NCBI RefSeq assembly: GCF_014495845.1 | Contig: NZ_CP061080.1 | Span: 857,001-921,000, forward strand | Direction of reading: 5' to 3' | DNA from: Aquibium microcysteis | Lineage (GTDB): Bacteria > Pseudomonadota > Alphaproteobacteria > Rhizobiales > Rhizobiaceae | DNA length: 64,000 nucleotides | Shown: positions 35,946-44,361 of the stretch, piece after piece | How the letters are laid out: every line of letters begins with the position of its first letter | How positions within the stretch are numbered: the stretch's first letter is position 1 | Made by a program: the position numbers and the translations under genes | Notes under the pieces: model-generated | Databases searched by the model: none | Seen by the model: only the letters and a program-made list of their open reading frames with translations | What the model was told of the DNA's origin: nothing

Positions 35946-36006
35946 TCCCACTCTCCAGTTCCGTTAAACACCTTATCTCGGTGTCCACGAAACCGGCAGC
36001 AGGCCA

Positions 36007-37279
36007 GGAGGCTCCGGTCGCCTACAAGGGCACCGAGTTCCGCGTGCAGAAGTGGAGCGACGGCGAGGTGGGCGTCTTCCTCAAGGACGACAGCGGCGGC
36101 CCGGCGTCGATCAACCTCAAGGTCAAGGGCGACACGCTCAGCGTCATGTGGTCGACCGCAGACGAGCGCCTCCGGGGGCAGGGCATCGGCTCCAAGATGT
36201 ACGACCTCGCGATAGAGTATGCCCTCGCTAACGGCCTCAAGTTCGCGAGTGACACCGAGGTCAGCCCGCTGGCTGCTCGCGTCTACAAGTCGATGGAGAA
36301 GCGGGGGTACAAGTTCGCGAAGTCGAAGGCGGCAACCATCCGCCCGAAGGACGGCTACCTCGACAGCAACTCGAAGACGGAGCCGGTCTTCACGCTGACG
36401 AAGCAACCGCCACGCAACGACGTGGTGCAGGAGATCGACGAGGTCTACGACCACTACGACTTCGACTTCTCGAAGCTCCGGGGCAAGAACAAGGCCCGGC
36501 TGGCGTCGATCGGTCTCGGGGAGCAGGAAATGAAGGACCTGTTCCGGAATCTCCTGACCCACGCGGAGACCCGTAACGGCAAGCGTCTGGTCTCCCTCGG
36601 GACCAACAAGTGGGACCCTGCCGTGGTCACCAAATTCTCCCACACGCTGGAGCGGTACACAAACCGCCTCGTGCAGCAGAACGACATCGGTGGTCTCCAC
36701 CGCTGGATGTCCAGCCCGGTCGTCCAGCTCTTCACGCAGTTCCGGTCCTTCGTGCTCGGCGCGTGGGCCAAGTCGACGCTCTACTCGATCCACCACATGG
36801 ACCCGCGAATGATGGTCCTCCTGATGGGCGAGCTGGCGGCCGGCGTGGCAACCTACGTGGTGCGGCAGGGCGGCTCCCATTGGGCCACCGAGGAGGACCG
36901 CGAGAAGTTCCTGGGCGAGATCACCGACCCGGCGAACCTGATCAAGAACGGCGCGGCCCGCACGGCCACGTCCTCGATCGTTCCCATGCTCGTGGATAGC
37001 GCCTTGCTGTTCACCCCGTGGGAGCCGCAGTTCGGCAGCGCTCGGTCCTCCGGGAGCCCGACAGATGCTCTCTTCGGGTCTCCGACAGGCGGCCACATCT
37101 CGGAGCTGGCGCGAACCTCGAAGGGGGTCGTCGGTAGCTTCGTGGAAGGGCGTCCGATGGCTCAGTCCGAGTTGGACACCGCCCGGCGGGCCCTCATGCC
37201 TCTCGGCAACTTCATGCCCGTGACGGCCCTGTTCTCGATGATGATCCAAGACCGCGAGAAGCGTCCGCCAAGCAACTAA
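36007..37279 (+). pseudogene. Truncated internal virion protein (gp16-like), C-terminal 420 residues
   Basis: The frame enters directly from the IS end without a start and runs to 37279, just before the tail-fibre gene, where T7-like phages end the very long internal-core gene. The first part carries an acetyltransferase-like motif (ERLRGQGIGSKMYDLAIEYA). The remainder (QLFTQFRSFVLGAWAKSTLY, LLMGELAAGVATYVVRQGG) has the helical, membrane-active look of ejected core proteins. The 5' part is lost with the IS event. An ATG/GTG inside the IS end (35981) keeps the frame open but is not a phage start. Confidence 0.75.
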
Positions 37280-37340
37280 CCACACCACTTAGGGGGCCCT
37301 TCCGGGGGCTCCCCACTCCATCAACACACGAAAGGATTAG

Positions 37341-38714
37341 ATGGCCTACGAGCCCAATATCGTGCCCGGTGACGGGTCCACGACCGATTTCTCTGTGCCC
37401 TTCCCGTACCTGCGGAGGGAGCATGTTAAGGTCTACGTCGACGGCGTCCTGCGGGCCCATACTTGGGTGAACCCCGGAATGATCCGCATCGTGCCGGCCC
37501 CCTCTGCGGGCGCTGCCGTGGATCGCAGGCGCGACACCCCCTCGACGGGCCTCCACACCCTCCTCGACAACAAGCCGCTCCCGGCGGCGAACTTCAACGA
37601 GCTGACGACCCAGGCGCTCTATTTCGCCGAGGAGAAGGCCCGTGCAGCGGTAGAAGAGCGCACGCTGGCCGAGCAGGCCCTCGCAGGCTCACAGGCCGCC
37701 CAGGACGCCGCAGAGGCCGCACAGGGCATATCTGAGGCCATCGCGCAGGCCGTGGCCGCCGACAGGACCCAGACGGGGCTCGATCGGGCAGCAGTCGCCG
37801 CCGACCGGGACGCCGTAGAGGACCTCGCCGCCGGCACCGCAGCGGACGCCATCGCAACCGCAGCGGATCGGGTCCAGACGGGCCTCGACCGGACTGCCAC
37901 CCAGAGCGCCGCATCGGCAGCTTCCACCTCCGCCGGGGCGGCCAGCACGAGCGCCTCCAACGCCGCAGCCGATAGGGTCCAGACGGGCCTGGATCGGGCA
38001 CAGACGGGCGCTGACAGGGCGGCGGCACAGACGGCCCGCACCGGAGCCGAGACCGCCAGAGGGGCCGCAGAGGCCGCTCAGACTGGTGCCCAGACGGCGC
38101 GTACGGGGGCAGAGACGGCGGCGGGAACGGCCACGACCAAGGCGGCGGAAGCGGCGCAGTCGGCCGTAGACGCGGCGGCGGCAGCGGCTGGCGACATCGG
38201 TCCGGCAATCGCGGCGGCCCCTGCGAAGACGCCAATCGACGCCGACAACTTCATCCTCGCCGACAGCCAAGACACGAACAAGCGCAAGCGGGCGACGTGG
38301 GCGACCCTCAAGGCGACCCTCAAGAGCTACTTCGACACCTTGTACGCGGCGGTGACGCACACGCACACCATCGCGCAGGTGACCAGCCTCCAGACGACGC
38401 TCGACGGCAAGGCCGCTGCGTCCCACACGCACACGATCGCGCAGGTGACCAACCTCCAGACGACACTCGACGGCAAGGCGGCAGCTACGCACGCCCACGT
38501 CATCGGCGACGTGACCGGTCTCCAAGCGGCGCTGGACGGGAAGGCGGCTTCCTCGCACGCCCATGCCGACGCCACGACGGGAGCTTCCGGGTTCATGTCG
38601 GCCGCCGACAAGGCGAAGCTGAACGCTATCGGATCGATGGCGAACAGGGTCCTGACGATCTCCGCGAGCGACCCTTCGGGGGGCGTTGACGGGGACGTCT
38701 GGTTCAAGGTCTAG
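37341..38714 (+). CDS. Phage tail fibre protein (T7 gp17-type N-terminus)
   Basis: 457 residues. The N-terminus MAYEPNIVPGDGSTTDFSVP then FPYLRREHVKVYVDGV is the T7 tail-fibre attachment domain. The middle is an Ala/Thr/Gln-rich coiled-coil-like shaft with repeats of AADRVQTGLDR. The C-terminal part has three repeats of about 21 residues (HTHTIAQVTSLQTTLDGKAA), a triple-strand shaft motif, and ends in VDGDVWFKV. It binds the host surface. Confidence 0.92.
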   Translation: MAYEPNIVPGDGSTTDFSVPFPYLRREHVKVYVDGVLRAHTWVNPGMIRIVPAPSAGAAVDRRRDTPSTGLHTLLDNKPLPAANFNELTTQALYFAEEKARAAVEERTLAEQALAGSQAAQDAAEAAQGISEAIAQAVAADRTQTGLDRAAVAADRDAVEDLAAGTAADAIATAADRVQTGLDRTATQSAASAASTSAGAASTSASNAAADRVQTGLDRAQTGADRAAAQTARTGAETARGAAEAAQTGAQTARTGAETAAGTATTKAAEAAQSAVDAAAAAAGDIGPAIAAAPAKTPIDADNFILADSQDTNKRKRATWATLKATLKSYFDTLYAAVTHTHTIAQVTSLQTTLDGKAAASHTHTIAQVTNLQTTLDGKAAATHAHVIGDVTGLQAALDGKAASSHAHADATTGASGFMSAADKAKLNAIGSMANRVLTISASDPSGGVDGDVWFKV

Positions 38715-38717
38715 GCC

Positions 38718-39473
38718 ATGCCGATCTTCGCCAAGGACGGCGGACTTTGGAAACCTGCCGGGAAGGCGTTCGCACGAGACGCCGGCCTCTGGAAGCCCGC
38801 TGCGGTCTCGGTGAGAGACGCCGGCATCTGGAAGCCGCTCATTTCGGTGGCTTCCCCCGCAACCCAGACGCTCGCCTACTCAACGATGACCGGGGCCGAC
38901 TCGCGCTCGTTCAGCTTTTCTAGCGTGAGCTTCGGGGCTCCGGAGGACCGGGTCGTCTACGCAGCCTTCTCTGGAGCCCGCACCCCTGGCCCGTCGCCCA
39001 CGGACGTCGTGGTTACGGCCGGCGGCGCGACCGGCTCAAGGGTCGCCCGGGGAGCCAACGCCAATGGGGAATGGTGGACCGACATCTACAAGTTTGTCCC
39101 GGCGGTATCTAGCGGAACCCTGACCTACAGCTTCTCCTCCGGCCAGCACTCCCTAATGCTCGGCGTTGCGGTCTGGAGCGTGTTCGGTTCGCAGGGCGAG
39201 CACGCGATTGTTGAGAGCCCAGACTTCGCCGGCACCGCTCAGTTCAGCATCCCCGTCGAGGAAGGCGGAGTCGTCATCGCCGCCGGTATCGGCTGGAGTA
39301 CCGCCACACCCGTGTGGACCGGTCTCGACATGAACGCCCAACACCGCGTCGAAACCAACCGGAACTTCACAGCAGCCTCGACAAAGACCTCAGGCTCCCC
39401 CAGCCACACCTTCGGGGTGCGTTGGGGCACGAGCGGAGGGGGCATCAATCTCGCCGCCGTCTCGATCTTCTGA
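38718..39473 (+). CDS. Phage tail-associated / receptor-binding accessory protein
   Basis: 251 residues, starting three bases after the fibre stop. Three N-terminal repeats of the type GLWKPA / GIWKPL (from DGGLWKPAGKAF) precede a beta-rich Ser/Thr/Gly domain (SRSFSFSSVSFGAPEDRVVY). Position and composition suggest a fibre tip or appendage protein. No enzymatic motif. Confidence 0.7.
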   Translation: MPIFAKDGGLWKPAGKAFARDAGLWKPAAVSVRDAGIWKPLISVASPATQTLAYSTMTGADSRSFSFSSVSFGAPEDRVVYAAFSGARTPGPSPTDVVVTAGGATGSRVARGANANGEWWTDIYKFVPAVSSGTLTYSFSSGQHSLMLGVAVWSVFGSQGEHAIVESPDFAGTAQFSIPVEEGGVVIAAGIGWSTATPVWTGLDMNAQHRVETNRNFTAASTKTSGSPSHTFGVRWGTSGGGINLAAVSIF

Positions 39474-39495
39474 TCTCGAACATCAAGGATAAAAC

Positions 39496-39990
39496 ATGCA
39501 ATTCCTCCGCACGCTCGGGGAGGGCTGGACGCTGTCCGGACACCCTGGGTGGCGCATCGGGGACACCCCCGGAACCTCCCGGCTGCTCACGGCCGAAGAA
39601 CTTATCGACCATGGGTACGGCATTCTCGTGAAGGACGCACCCCCCGCGTTCGATCCCGCCACCCAGCGGCTGTCCGTCTTGGGCCACGACAAGTGGCGCA
39701 TGGACACCCGCTATGCCTACCGGACCTACGAGGTCGCGGATATCCCGCCGCCCACCCGGGAGGAGATGCCGCCACTCTCCGCCCGCCAGATCAGGCTCGC
39801 GCTCGCCAGCATCGGGATCGCCGAGCCGCTGGTGGATGCCAAGCTCGTCGAAGACCCACTTGGCACGATCGAGTGGAAGCACGCGACCGAGTTCCGCCGA
39901 ACCCATCCCCTAGTGCTCGCGCTCGGGGCCTCTTTCGCGCTCCCCGAGGAGCAGATCGACGACCTCTGGCGCTGGGCCGCAGCCCTCTAA
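39496..39990 (+). CDS. Tail fibre assembly-like protein
   Basis: 164 residues. The C-terminal region (ARQIRLALASIGIAEPLVDA, WKHATEFRRTHPLVLALGAS) resembles domains at the end of phage tail-assembly/XkdW-like proteins. Located right after the fibre genes, as chaperones usually are. Moderate certainty. Confidence 0.6.
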   Translation: MQFLRTLGEGWTLSGHPGWRIGDTPGTSRLLTAEELIDHGYGILVKDAPPAFDPATQRLSVLGHDKWRMDTRYAYRTYEVADIPPPTREEMPPLSARQIRLALASIGIAEPLVDAKLVEDPLGTIEWKHATEFRRTHPLVLALGASFALPEEQIDDLWRWAAAL

Positions 39991-40007
39991 CTCACGGAGT
40001 ACAGCCC

Positions 40008-40214
40008 GTGTCCCAACCCCTCAGTACAGGAAACACCTACGTGGACCACACCACGGCGGGCGTGGCGGCTTCGGCTGTCACGTCCCCCATCTGGCTACCC
40101 TGGCTCCAGTCCTTCTCGGACGCAGCCGCGCTCATAGCCCCCATCCTCGGCGTTGTCTGGCTCTCCGTCCAGATCATCGCCAAAATCCGTGAAACGCTCA
40201 GGAAGGACCTCTAA
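40008..40214 (+). CDS. Holin-like small membrane protein
   Basis: 68 residues from GTG at 40008 (CGGAG upstream). One clear hydrophobic helix (DAAALIAPILGVVWLSVQII), a second weaker hydrophobic stretch (AGVAASAVTSPIWLPWL) and a basic tail KIRETLRKDL. It occupies the T7 gene 17.5 position, between fibre and small terminase genes. TAATG overlap with the next gene. Confidence 0.7.
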   Translation: MSQPLSTGNTYVDHTTAGVAASAVTSPIWLPWLQSFSDAAALIAPILGVVWLSVQIIAKIRETLRKDL

Positions 40215-40459
40215 TGGCCGAGAGCAATAAGGCCACGCAAGCCATCCTTGAGGAAATCCATAAGCGCCTCGCCGAGGACATGCTGACCCGCCTCAAGGAC
40301 GGCGCTTGCGAAGCCAAGGACTGGACCGTGATCGTGAAGTTCCTCAAGGACAACGACATCACGGCACTCATCGAGACCGGCGACACGGACAGCGCCTTCG
40401 CCGACCTCATCAACGCCGCGAACGAGCAGGTGAAGAAGCTCGGCGAGAGCCTGCAATAG
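40214..40459 (+). CDS. Small terminase subunit (gp18-like)
   Basis: 81 residues (T7 gp18 is 89), acidic helical. LAEDMLTRLKDGACEAKDWT resembles the T7 small-subunit pattern. Recognises concatemer DNA and activates the large subunit. Called from size, order (holin, TerS, TerL) and composition. Confidence 0.75.
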   Translation: MAESNKATQAILEEIHKRLAEDMLTRLKDGACEAKDWTVIVKFLKDNDITALIETGDTDSAFADLINAANEQVKKLGESLQ

Positions 40460-40536
40460 AGCCCCGCTGACGCGCTTAGAGGTTCCCCGGTAGTCGACGC
40501 CTCCGGGGGCCTCAACGCTCGCCCAGCGCCTCTCCT

Positions 40537-40552
40537 GTCCCGTTCCCGTGAC
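40537..40552 (+). promoter_or_regulatory. Phage repeat motif copy 4 (divergent)
   Basis: GTCCCGTTCCCGTGAC, overlapping the start codon of the large terminase gene. The arms GTCCCG and GTGAC are kept, the centre differs. Weakest of the gene-proximal copies. Confidence 0.35.
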
Positions 40553-42269
40553 AAAGAAGGCACTTTCCTCCTCAACCCACTTGAGCACCAAGACGGACCC
40601 GTTCGCGGACTTCAAGGTGTTCCTCTTCCTCATCTGGAAGTTCCTCAACCTCCCGTCCCCGACGCGGTCGCAGTACGCGCTCGCAGAGTGGCTCCAGGGG
40701 GGGCCCAACAAGCTCGTCATCATGGCCTTCCGAGGGATCGGCAAGAGCTGGGTGACGGCGGCCTACGTGTGCTGGCTACTCCTGAGGAACCCCCAGCTCA
40801 AGATCATGGTCGTGTCGGCCTCGAAGCTCCGCGCCGACGACTTCTCGACCTTTACCCTGCGCCTCATCCACGAGGTGCCGTTCCTCAAGCACCTGATCCC
40901 CAACGACGGCCAGCGGTCCTCCAAGATCGCCTTCGACGTGGGCCCGGCCCGCCCTGACCAGTCGCCCTCCGTGAAGTCGGTCGGCATCACCGGCCAGCTC
41001 ACCGGCTCCCGCGCCGACGTGATCGTGGCGGACGATATCGAGGTCGCCAACAACTCCGCCACGCAGGCCATGCGCGACAAGCTCAAGGAGCTGACGAAGG
41101 AGTTCTCGGCCATCCTCAAGCCGCTGGACACCTCGAAGATCATCTACCTCGGCACTCCCCAGACCGAGCAGTCGATCTACAACGAGCTGCCGGCGCGTGG
41201 GTACGAGATCAGGACCATCCCCGCTCGTTACCCTACAGATGCCCAGAGAGCGCGTTACGGGGAGCGCCTGGCCTCCTACCTCCGGACAGACCTCGACGCC
41301 CGTCCTGAGCTTGCTACAGGGCCCGTATGCGAGCGCTTCACCGAGATCACTCTGGTCGACAAGATGGCCGAGTACGGGCAGGCGGGCTTCGCCCTCCAGT
41401 TCATGCTCGACACCTCGCTCGCCGACGCCGACCGCTACCCGCTCAAGCTCCGCGACCTCATCGTCATGGACGTGGACCGGGAGAGGGCACCTCGCGAGAT
41501 CGCGTGGGGCAACGACGCCGGCTGCATCCTGAACGATGTCCCGAACGTGGGCTTCGACGGGGACCGCTACTACCGCCCCATCATGGTCTCGAAGGAGAAT
41601 TGGGGCGCATATACCGGCTGCGTGATGGCGATCGATCCCTCGGGCCGTGGTGGCGACGAGACGGGCTACGCGATCGTGGCGATCCTCGCCGGCCGCCTGT
41701 TCCTGCTCGACGCTGGCGGCTTCCGTGGGGGCTACGAGGACACCGTCCTAGAGGCCCTCGCCAGCAAGGCGAAGCAGTACGGGGTCAAGGAGGTCATCGT
41801 CGAGCCCAACTTCGGCGACGGCATGTTCAACCGCATCCTGGCCCCCGTCATGGCCCGCATCTACCCCTGCAAGATCAGCGAGACGGAGCGCTCGAAGGGA
41901 CAGAAGGAGCAGCGCATCGTCGACACCCTCGAACCCGTCCTGAACGGTCACCGCCTGGTCGTGGATCGGTCCCTGATCGAGCGGGACTTCCGGTCCACCG
42001 AGGGCCTCCCTCCCGAGCACCAGAACCGCTTCCGGCTGCTCTACCAGCTCACCCGCATCACCCGCGACCGCGGATCGATCCCCAAGGACGACCGCATCGA
42101 CGCTCTGGCCCTTGCCGTCCACTACTGGACCTCGGCCATGGCCCGAGACACGGAGAAGGCGGCCCAGCAGGCTCGACAGGAGGCTCTGGACGCTGAGCTG
42201 AGGATCTTCCTCCAGCATGTGATTGGAGGGGCTCCGTCGCCGGGCTCCATCATTCGGAGACCCTTCTAG
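40548..42269 (+). CDS. Large terminase subunit (gp19-like)
   Basis: 573 residues (T7 gp19 is 586), GTG start at 40548. ATPase: MAFRGIGKSWVTAAYV (Walker A, about 58-73) and VIVADDIEVAN (Walker B, about 160). Nuclease: AIDPSGRGGDETGYAIV (about 361) and VEPNFGDGMF. It cuts concatemers and pumps DNA into the prohead. Intact although the portal and capsid genes it needs are gone. Confidence 0.94.
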   Translation: MTKKALSSSTHLSTKTDPFADFKVFLFLIWKFLNLPSPTRSQYALAEWLQGGPNKLVIMAFRGIGKSWVTAAYVCWLLLRNPQLKIMVVSASKLRADDFSTFTLRLIHEVPFLKHLIPNDGQRSSKIAFDVGPARPDQSPSVKSVGITGQLTGSRADVIVADDIEVANNSATQAMRDKLKELTKEFSAILKPLDTSKIIYLGTPQTEQSIYNELPARGYEIRTIPARYPTDAQRARYGERLASYLRTDLDARPELATGPVCERFTEITLVDKMAEYGQAGFALQFMLDTSLADADRYPLKLRDLIVMDVDRERAPREIAWGNDAGCILNDVPNVGFDGDRYYRPIMVSKENWGAYTGCVMAIDPSGRGGDETGYAIVAILAGRLFLLDAGGFRGGYEDTVLEALASKAKQYGVKEVIVEPNFGDGMFNRILAPVMARIYPCKISETERSKGQKEQRIVDTLEPVLNGHRLVVDRSLIERDFRSTEGLPPEHQNRFRLLYQLTRITRDRGSIPKDDRIDALALAVHYWTSAMARDTEKAAQQARQEALDAELRIFLQHVIGGAPSPGSIIRRPF

Positions 42270-42302
42270 GCCCCTCTGGGGCATTACCCCACCACCTAGG
42301 AT

Positions 42303-42480
42303 GGGGGCCCCTTTACATGTATATAGGGGCCCCTGTTGGGCTGTCTCCTCCACCTCCTAAAGGGGTCCCTAACGGGGCCCCTTACGGGATGTTCAAGGTG
42401 GCCCGTTACGTTTCCCGTAAGGGATGTTCAATGTGCCCCGATAGGGCACCTCACGGGATGTCCAATGTGACCCGTTTCAG
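42303..42480. repeat. Hairpin and direct-repeat cluster after the terminase gene
   Basis: Perfect 9-bp inverted repeat GGGGCCCCT / AGGGGCCCC (42304-42312, 42325-42333). A 10-bp pair CCCTTACGGG / CCCGTAAGGG (42379-42388, 42414-42423). A hairpin GTGCCC-CGATA-GGGCAC near 42433. Overlaid are three direct copies of GGGATGTTCAATGTGNCCCG (from 42386, 42421 and 42455; first copy AAGGTGG), spaced 34-35 bases. This is where a T7-like genome has its right terminus, so packaging, termination or replication signals are possible. Confidence 0.7.
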
Positions 42481-43876
42481 GGGGCCTAGTGGTTCCCCTC
42501 ATGGTGGCCGATAGTGGCCCTACTGGTGGTCTGATGGTCGAGCCAAGCTCCCCCACCACCGACGTACTCCCCCTCCCACCCCCTACCACCTACCCTATGG
42601 GTGCCGCATAAGGGCTCCGAGAGGTGATCCGAGAGGGCACCTGATGGGCCTTTCTGGCGGAAAAATCCGAGCCACCGAACTCGAACATTGCAGCACGCGC
42701 GTACCCCCCGTGCGGGCGCGGTAATGGCACGAGCGCGGGCCCGCCCAGGCGCGGTTATGGTACTCACGCGCGGTCCTTGTCGCGCGGGCAGCGCACGGTT
42801 ATCCCTCCCATCGCGCCCATCGGGCACGCTTCCGGGCACAAGCCACGCCCTAGGCCATGCGCCGCAAGGCTTCCCGCAGGATGTCATATCCCGCGTGGCC
42901 GGACGGTGCGCCTATCGGCCGCCTAGCGTGACCTGGAGGAGCCCAGACACATGCACCTATGCGCATATGTCGATCTGTTGTCGTCGTCGTATGCGCAAGT
43001 CTGCATGTGTTCATACCTGCTTGTCATGTTGTAACATCACACTCCAGCCCATCCGGCCACCATCCGGCCACCATCCGGCCAACCCATCGCGCCCCGGGGA
43101 GAGGCACCTACCCGCAATCCCTGCCGATCGGCACGGCATATCCGCCGCGTTACAGGGCCGATATGTTCGCCTATCGCGGCCCTATCGCGGCTTAATCGAG
43201 ACCCATCCAAGCCCTTCCGGGCATTTTTATAGGCAACAAATACAACGACTTATAAAAAAGTTCGCCTTCCTCACATTTTTCGCTTGCAACCATCCCTGTT
43301 ACGGGACATTATCCAGTCACACCGAACGAAACGAAGGAAGACAGACAGACGAAAACGACCTTCGGGCAGGGGCTTCCCGCATAGCCTCACATGGTCTGGC
43401 CTGACCTAAATGGCCCGCTGCATAGTACCTAGAGCCTGCCTTATGAGCCGGACCGTCACGCTGGGAAGCGCCACGGGAACCGGAGAGGCGGAGACAGCGA
43501 TAGACCGGGAACGGATCGTATATGCCGGTCATCTTACCAAACCCTAGGCGTACCCCGATGCACGGGAGATTTGCGGAAGTAATGGCGCATGAGGTTCACT
43601 CCTCTGGTTTGATTAAGTTCATTCCTGCCATAGGTAAGCAAGTAAGGCATCGGTTATGCAAAGCGCCGCAAGCATGGTTAGAAGCCATGCATAGCCCGGT
43701 TCAAGTGAAGCGACATACAATCGCATAACAGAGTTCCGCCGGGATGATAGGTAAACAGCACGTTGCCTAGTCCGGACAGAAACAAGCAAACTACTAAATA
43801 CGACAGATTTAGTTTCCGGCTCGGCGGAAGGCCCGGCCGGTTACTTAATTTGTTGTCGAACAAAGGAACGCTGCAC
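42481..43876. other. Long non-coding phage zone (genome-end/early-promoter region)
   Basis: About 1.4 kb without a convincing gene. It contains tandem CCATCCGGCCA (three copies, about 43053-43085), a doubled CCTATCGCGGCC (about 43180-43194), AT-rich tracts near 43225-43260 and 43800-43860, and one repeat-motif copy (43292). Frames such as 42688-43404, 43443-43547 and 43522-43728 lack ribosome sites and protein-like composition. In linear T7-like DNA this corresponds to the join of right end and left end, with host-RNAP early promoters, a reasonable reading here. Confidence 0.6.
43292..43307 (+). promoter_or_regulatory. Phage repeat motif copy 5
   Basis: ATCCCTGTTACGGGAC inside the non-coding zone; the right arm ACGGGAC is intact and followed by ATTAT, similar to copy 6 (GGGACATAAA). 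Confidence 0.45.
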
Positions 43877-44104
43877 ATGCAACGTCAAGCCACATACCCC
43901 ATCGCACGGTCGCCCTATGCGGTCGCAAGGGAAGCCCGCGAGGATGCCCGCATCGCCGAAATCGAGCGCCGGAAGGCGGCCCGCAAGCGGGAGCGCGAGC
44001 GGATCATGGCCGATCTCGGCATCGAGCCCATGCACCCGGTCGTCAAGTTCGGGATTGGCATGATGATCGCTCAGGCGGTCGTCCTGCTGTTTTTCGCCAT
44101 CTGA
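43877..44104 (+). CDS. Small phage membrane protein
   Basis: 75 residues from ATG at 43877 (AAGGA upstream). A charged helical region (EDARIAEIERRKAARKRERE) is followed by a C-terminal membrane helix (FGIGMMIAQAVVLLFFAI). First gene of the early cluster. Unknown function; early T7-like membrane proteins often act on host defences or exclusion. Confidence 0.65.
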   Translation: MQRQATYPIARSPYAVAREAREDARIAEIERRKAARKRERERIMADLGIEPMHPVVKFGIGMMIAQAVVLLFFAI

Positions 44105-44107
44105 AAC

Positions 44108-44123
44108 GTCCCGGTAACGGGAC
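44108..44123 (+). promoter_or_regulatory. Phage repeat motif copy 6
   Basis: GTCCCGGTAACGGGAC, the most symmetrical copy (GTCCCG-GTAA-CGGGAC), three bases after one small gene and 25 bases before the next. Confidence 0.65.
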
Positions 44124-44148
44124 ATAAACGAGCACGGGAGACAGCCCC

Positions 44149-44352
44149 ATGCACTTCGCAGACCGTTCCCTTTTCCTGTCGCCGCAGACCGCCTCCGCGA
44201 AGGCCGTCGCCGCGCTGTGTGGCCGCCGCGCAACCATCGACGCGGCCATCACCATGGACACCAAGCGGGACCCGGACACGGGTTTCGTAGAGCGGGGCTG
44301 GACCGCCCGACTGATCGACACTCGTACCGGCCGCCACGTCGAGTGGCTCTAG
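44149..44352 (+). CDS. Hypothetical early phage protein
   Basis: 67 residues, beginning MHFADRSLFLSPQTASAKAV, with a beta-like end WTARLIDTRTGRHVEWL. GGGAGA lies upstream. No family recognised. Directly upstream of the large early ORF with 9 bases between. Confidence 0.6.
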   Translation: MHFADRSLFLSPQTASAKAVAALCGRRATIDAAITMDTKRDPDTGFVERGWTARLIDTRTGRHVEWL

Positions 44353-44361
44353 GAGGCTGAC

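Larger units (their letters stand above)
34768..36006 (-). mobile_element. IS3-family insertion sequence
   Basis: 1239 bp. Terminal inverted repeats begin TGGCCTGCTGCCGGTTT at both ends (left from 34768, right ending 36006), continuing imperfectly through GGACAC and GAG/TAAG. It carries orfA and orfB on the minus strand. The bases just outside (TAC on the left, GGA on the right) do not match, so there is no 3-4 bp target duplication. The phage genes on the two sides are not adjacent in T7-like genomes, which points to a deletion next to the insertion. Confidence 0.85.

Noticed and set aside
42688..43404. 238-codon frame in the phage non-coding zone
   Set aside because: No ribosome site, Arg/Pro/His-biased composition, and it runs over short tandem repeats.
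43522..43728. 68-codon frame and the 34-codon frame at 43443-43547
   Set aside because: No Shine-Dalgarno and no family features; kept only as part of the non-coding zone description.
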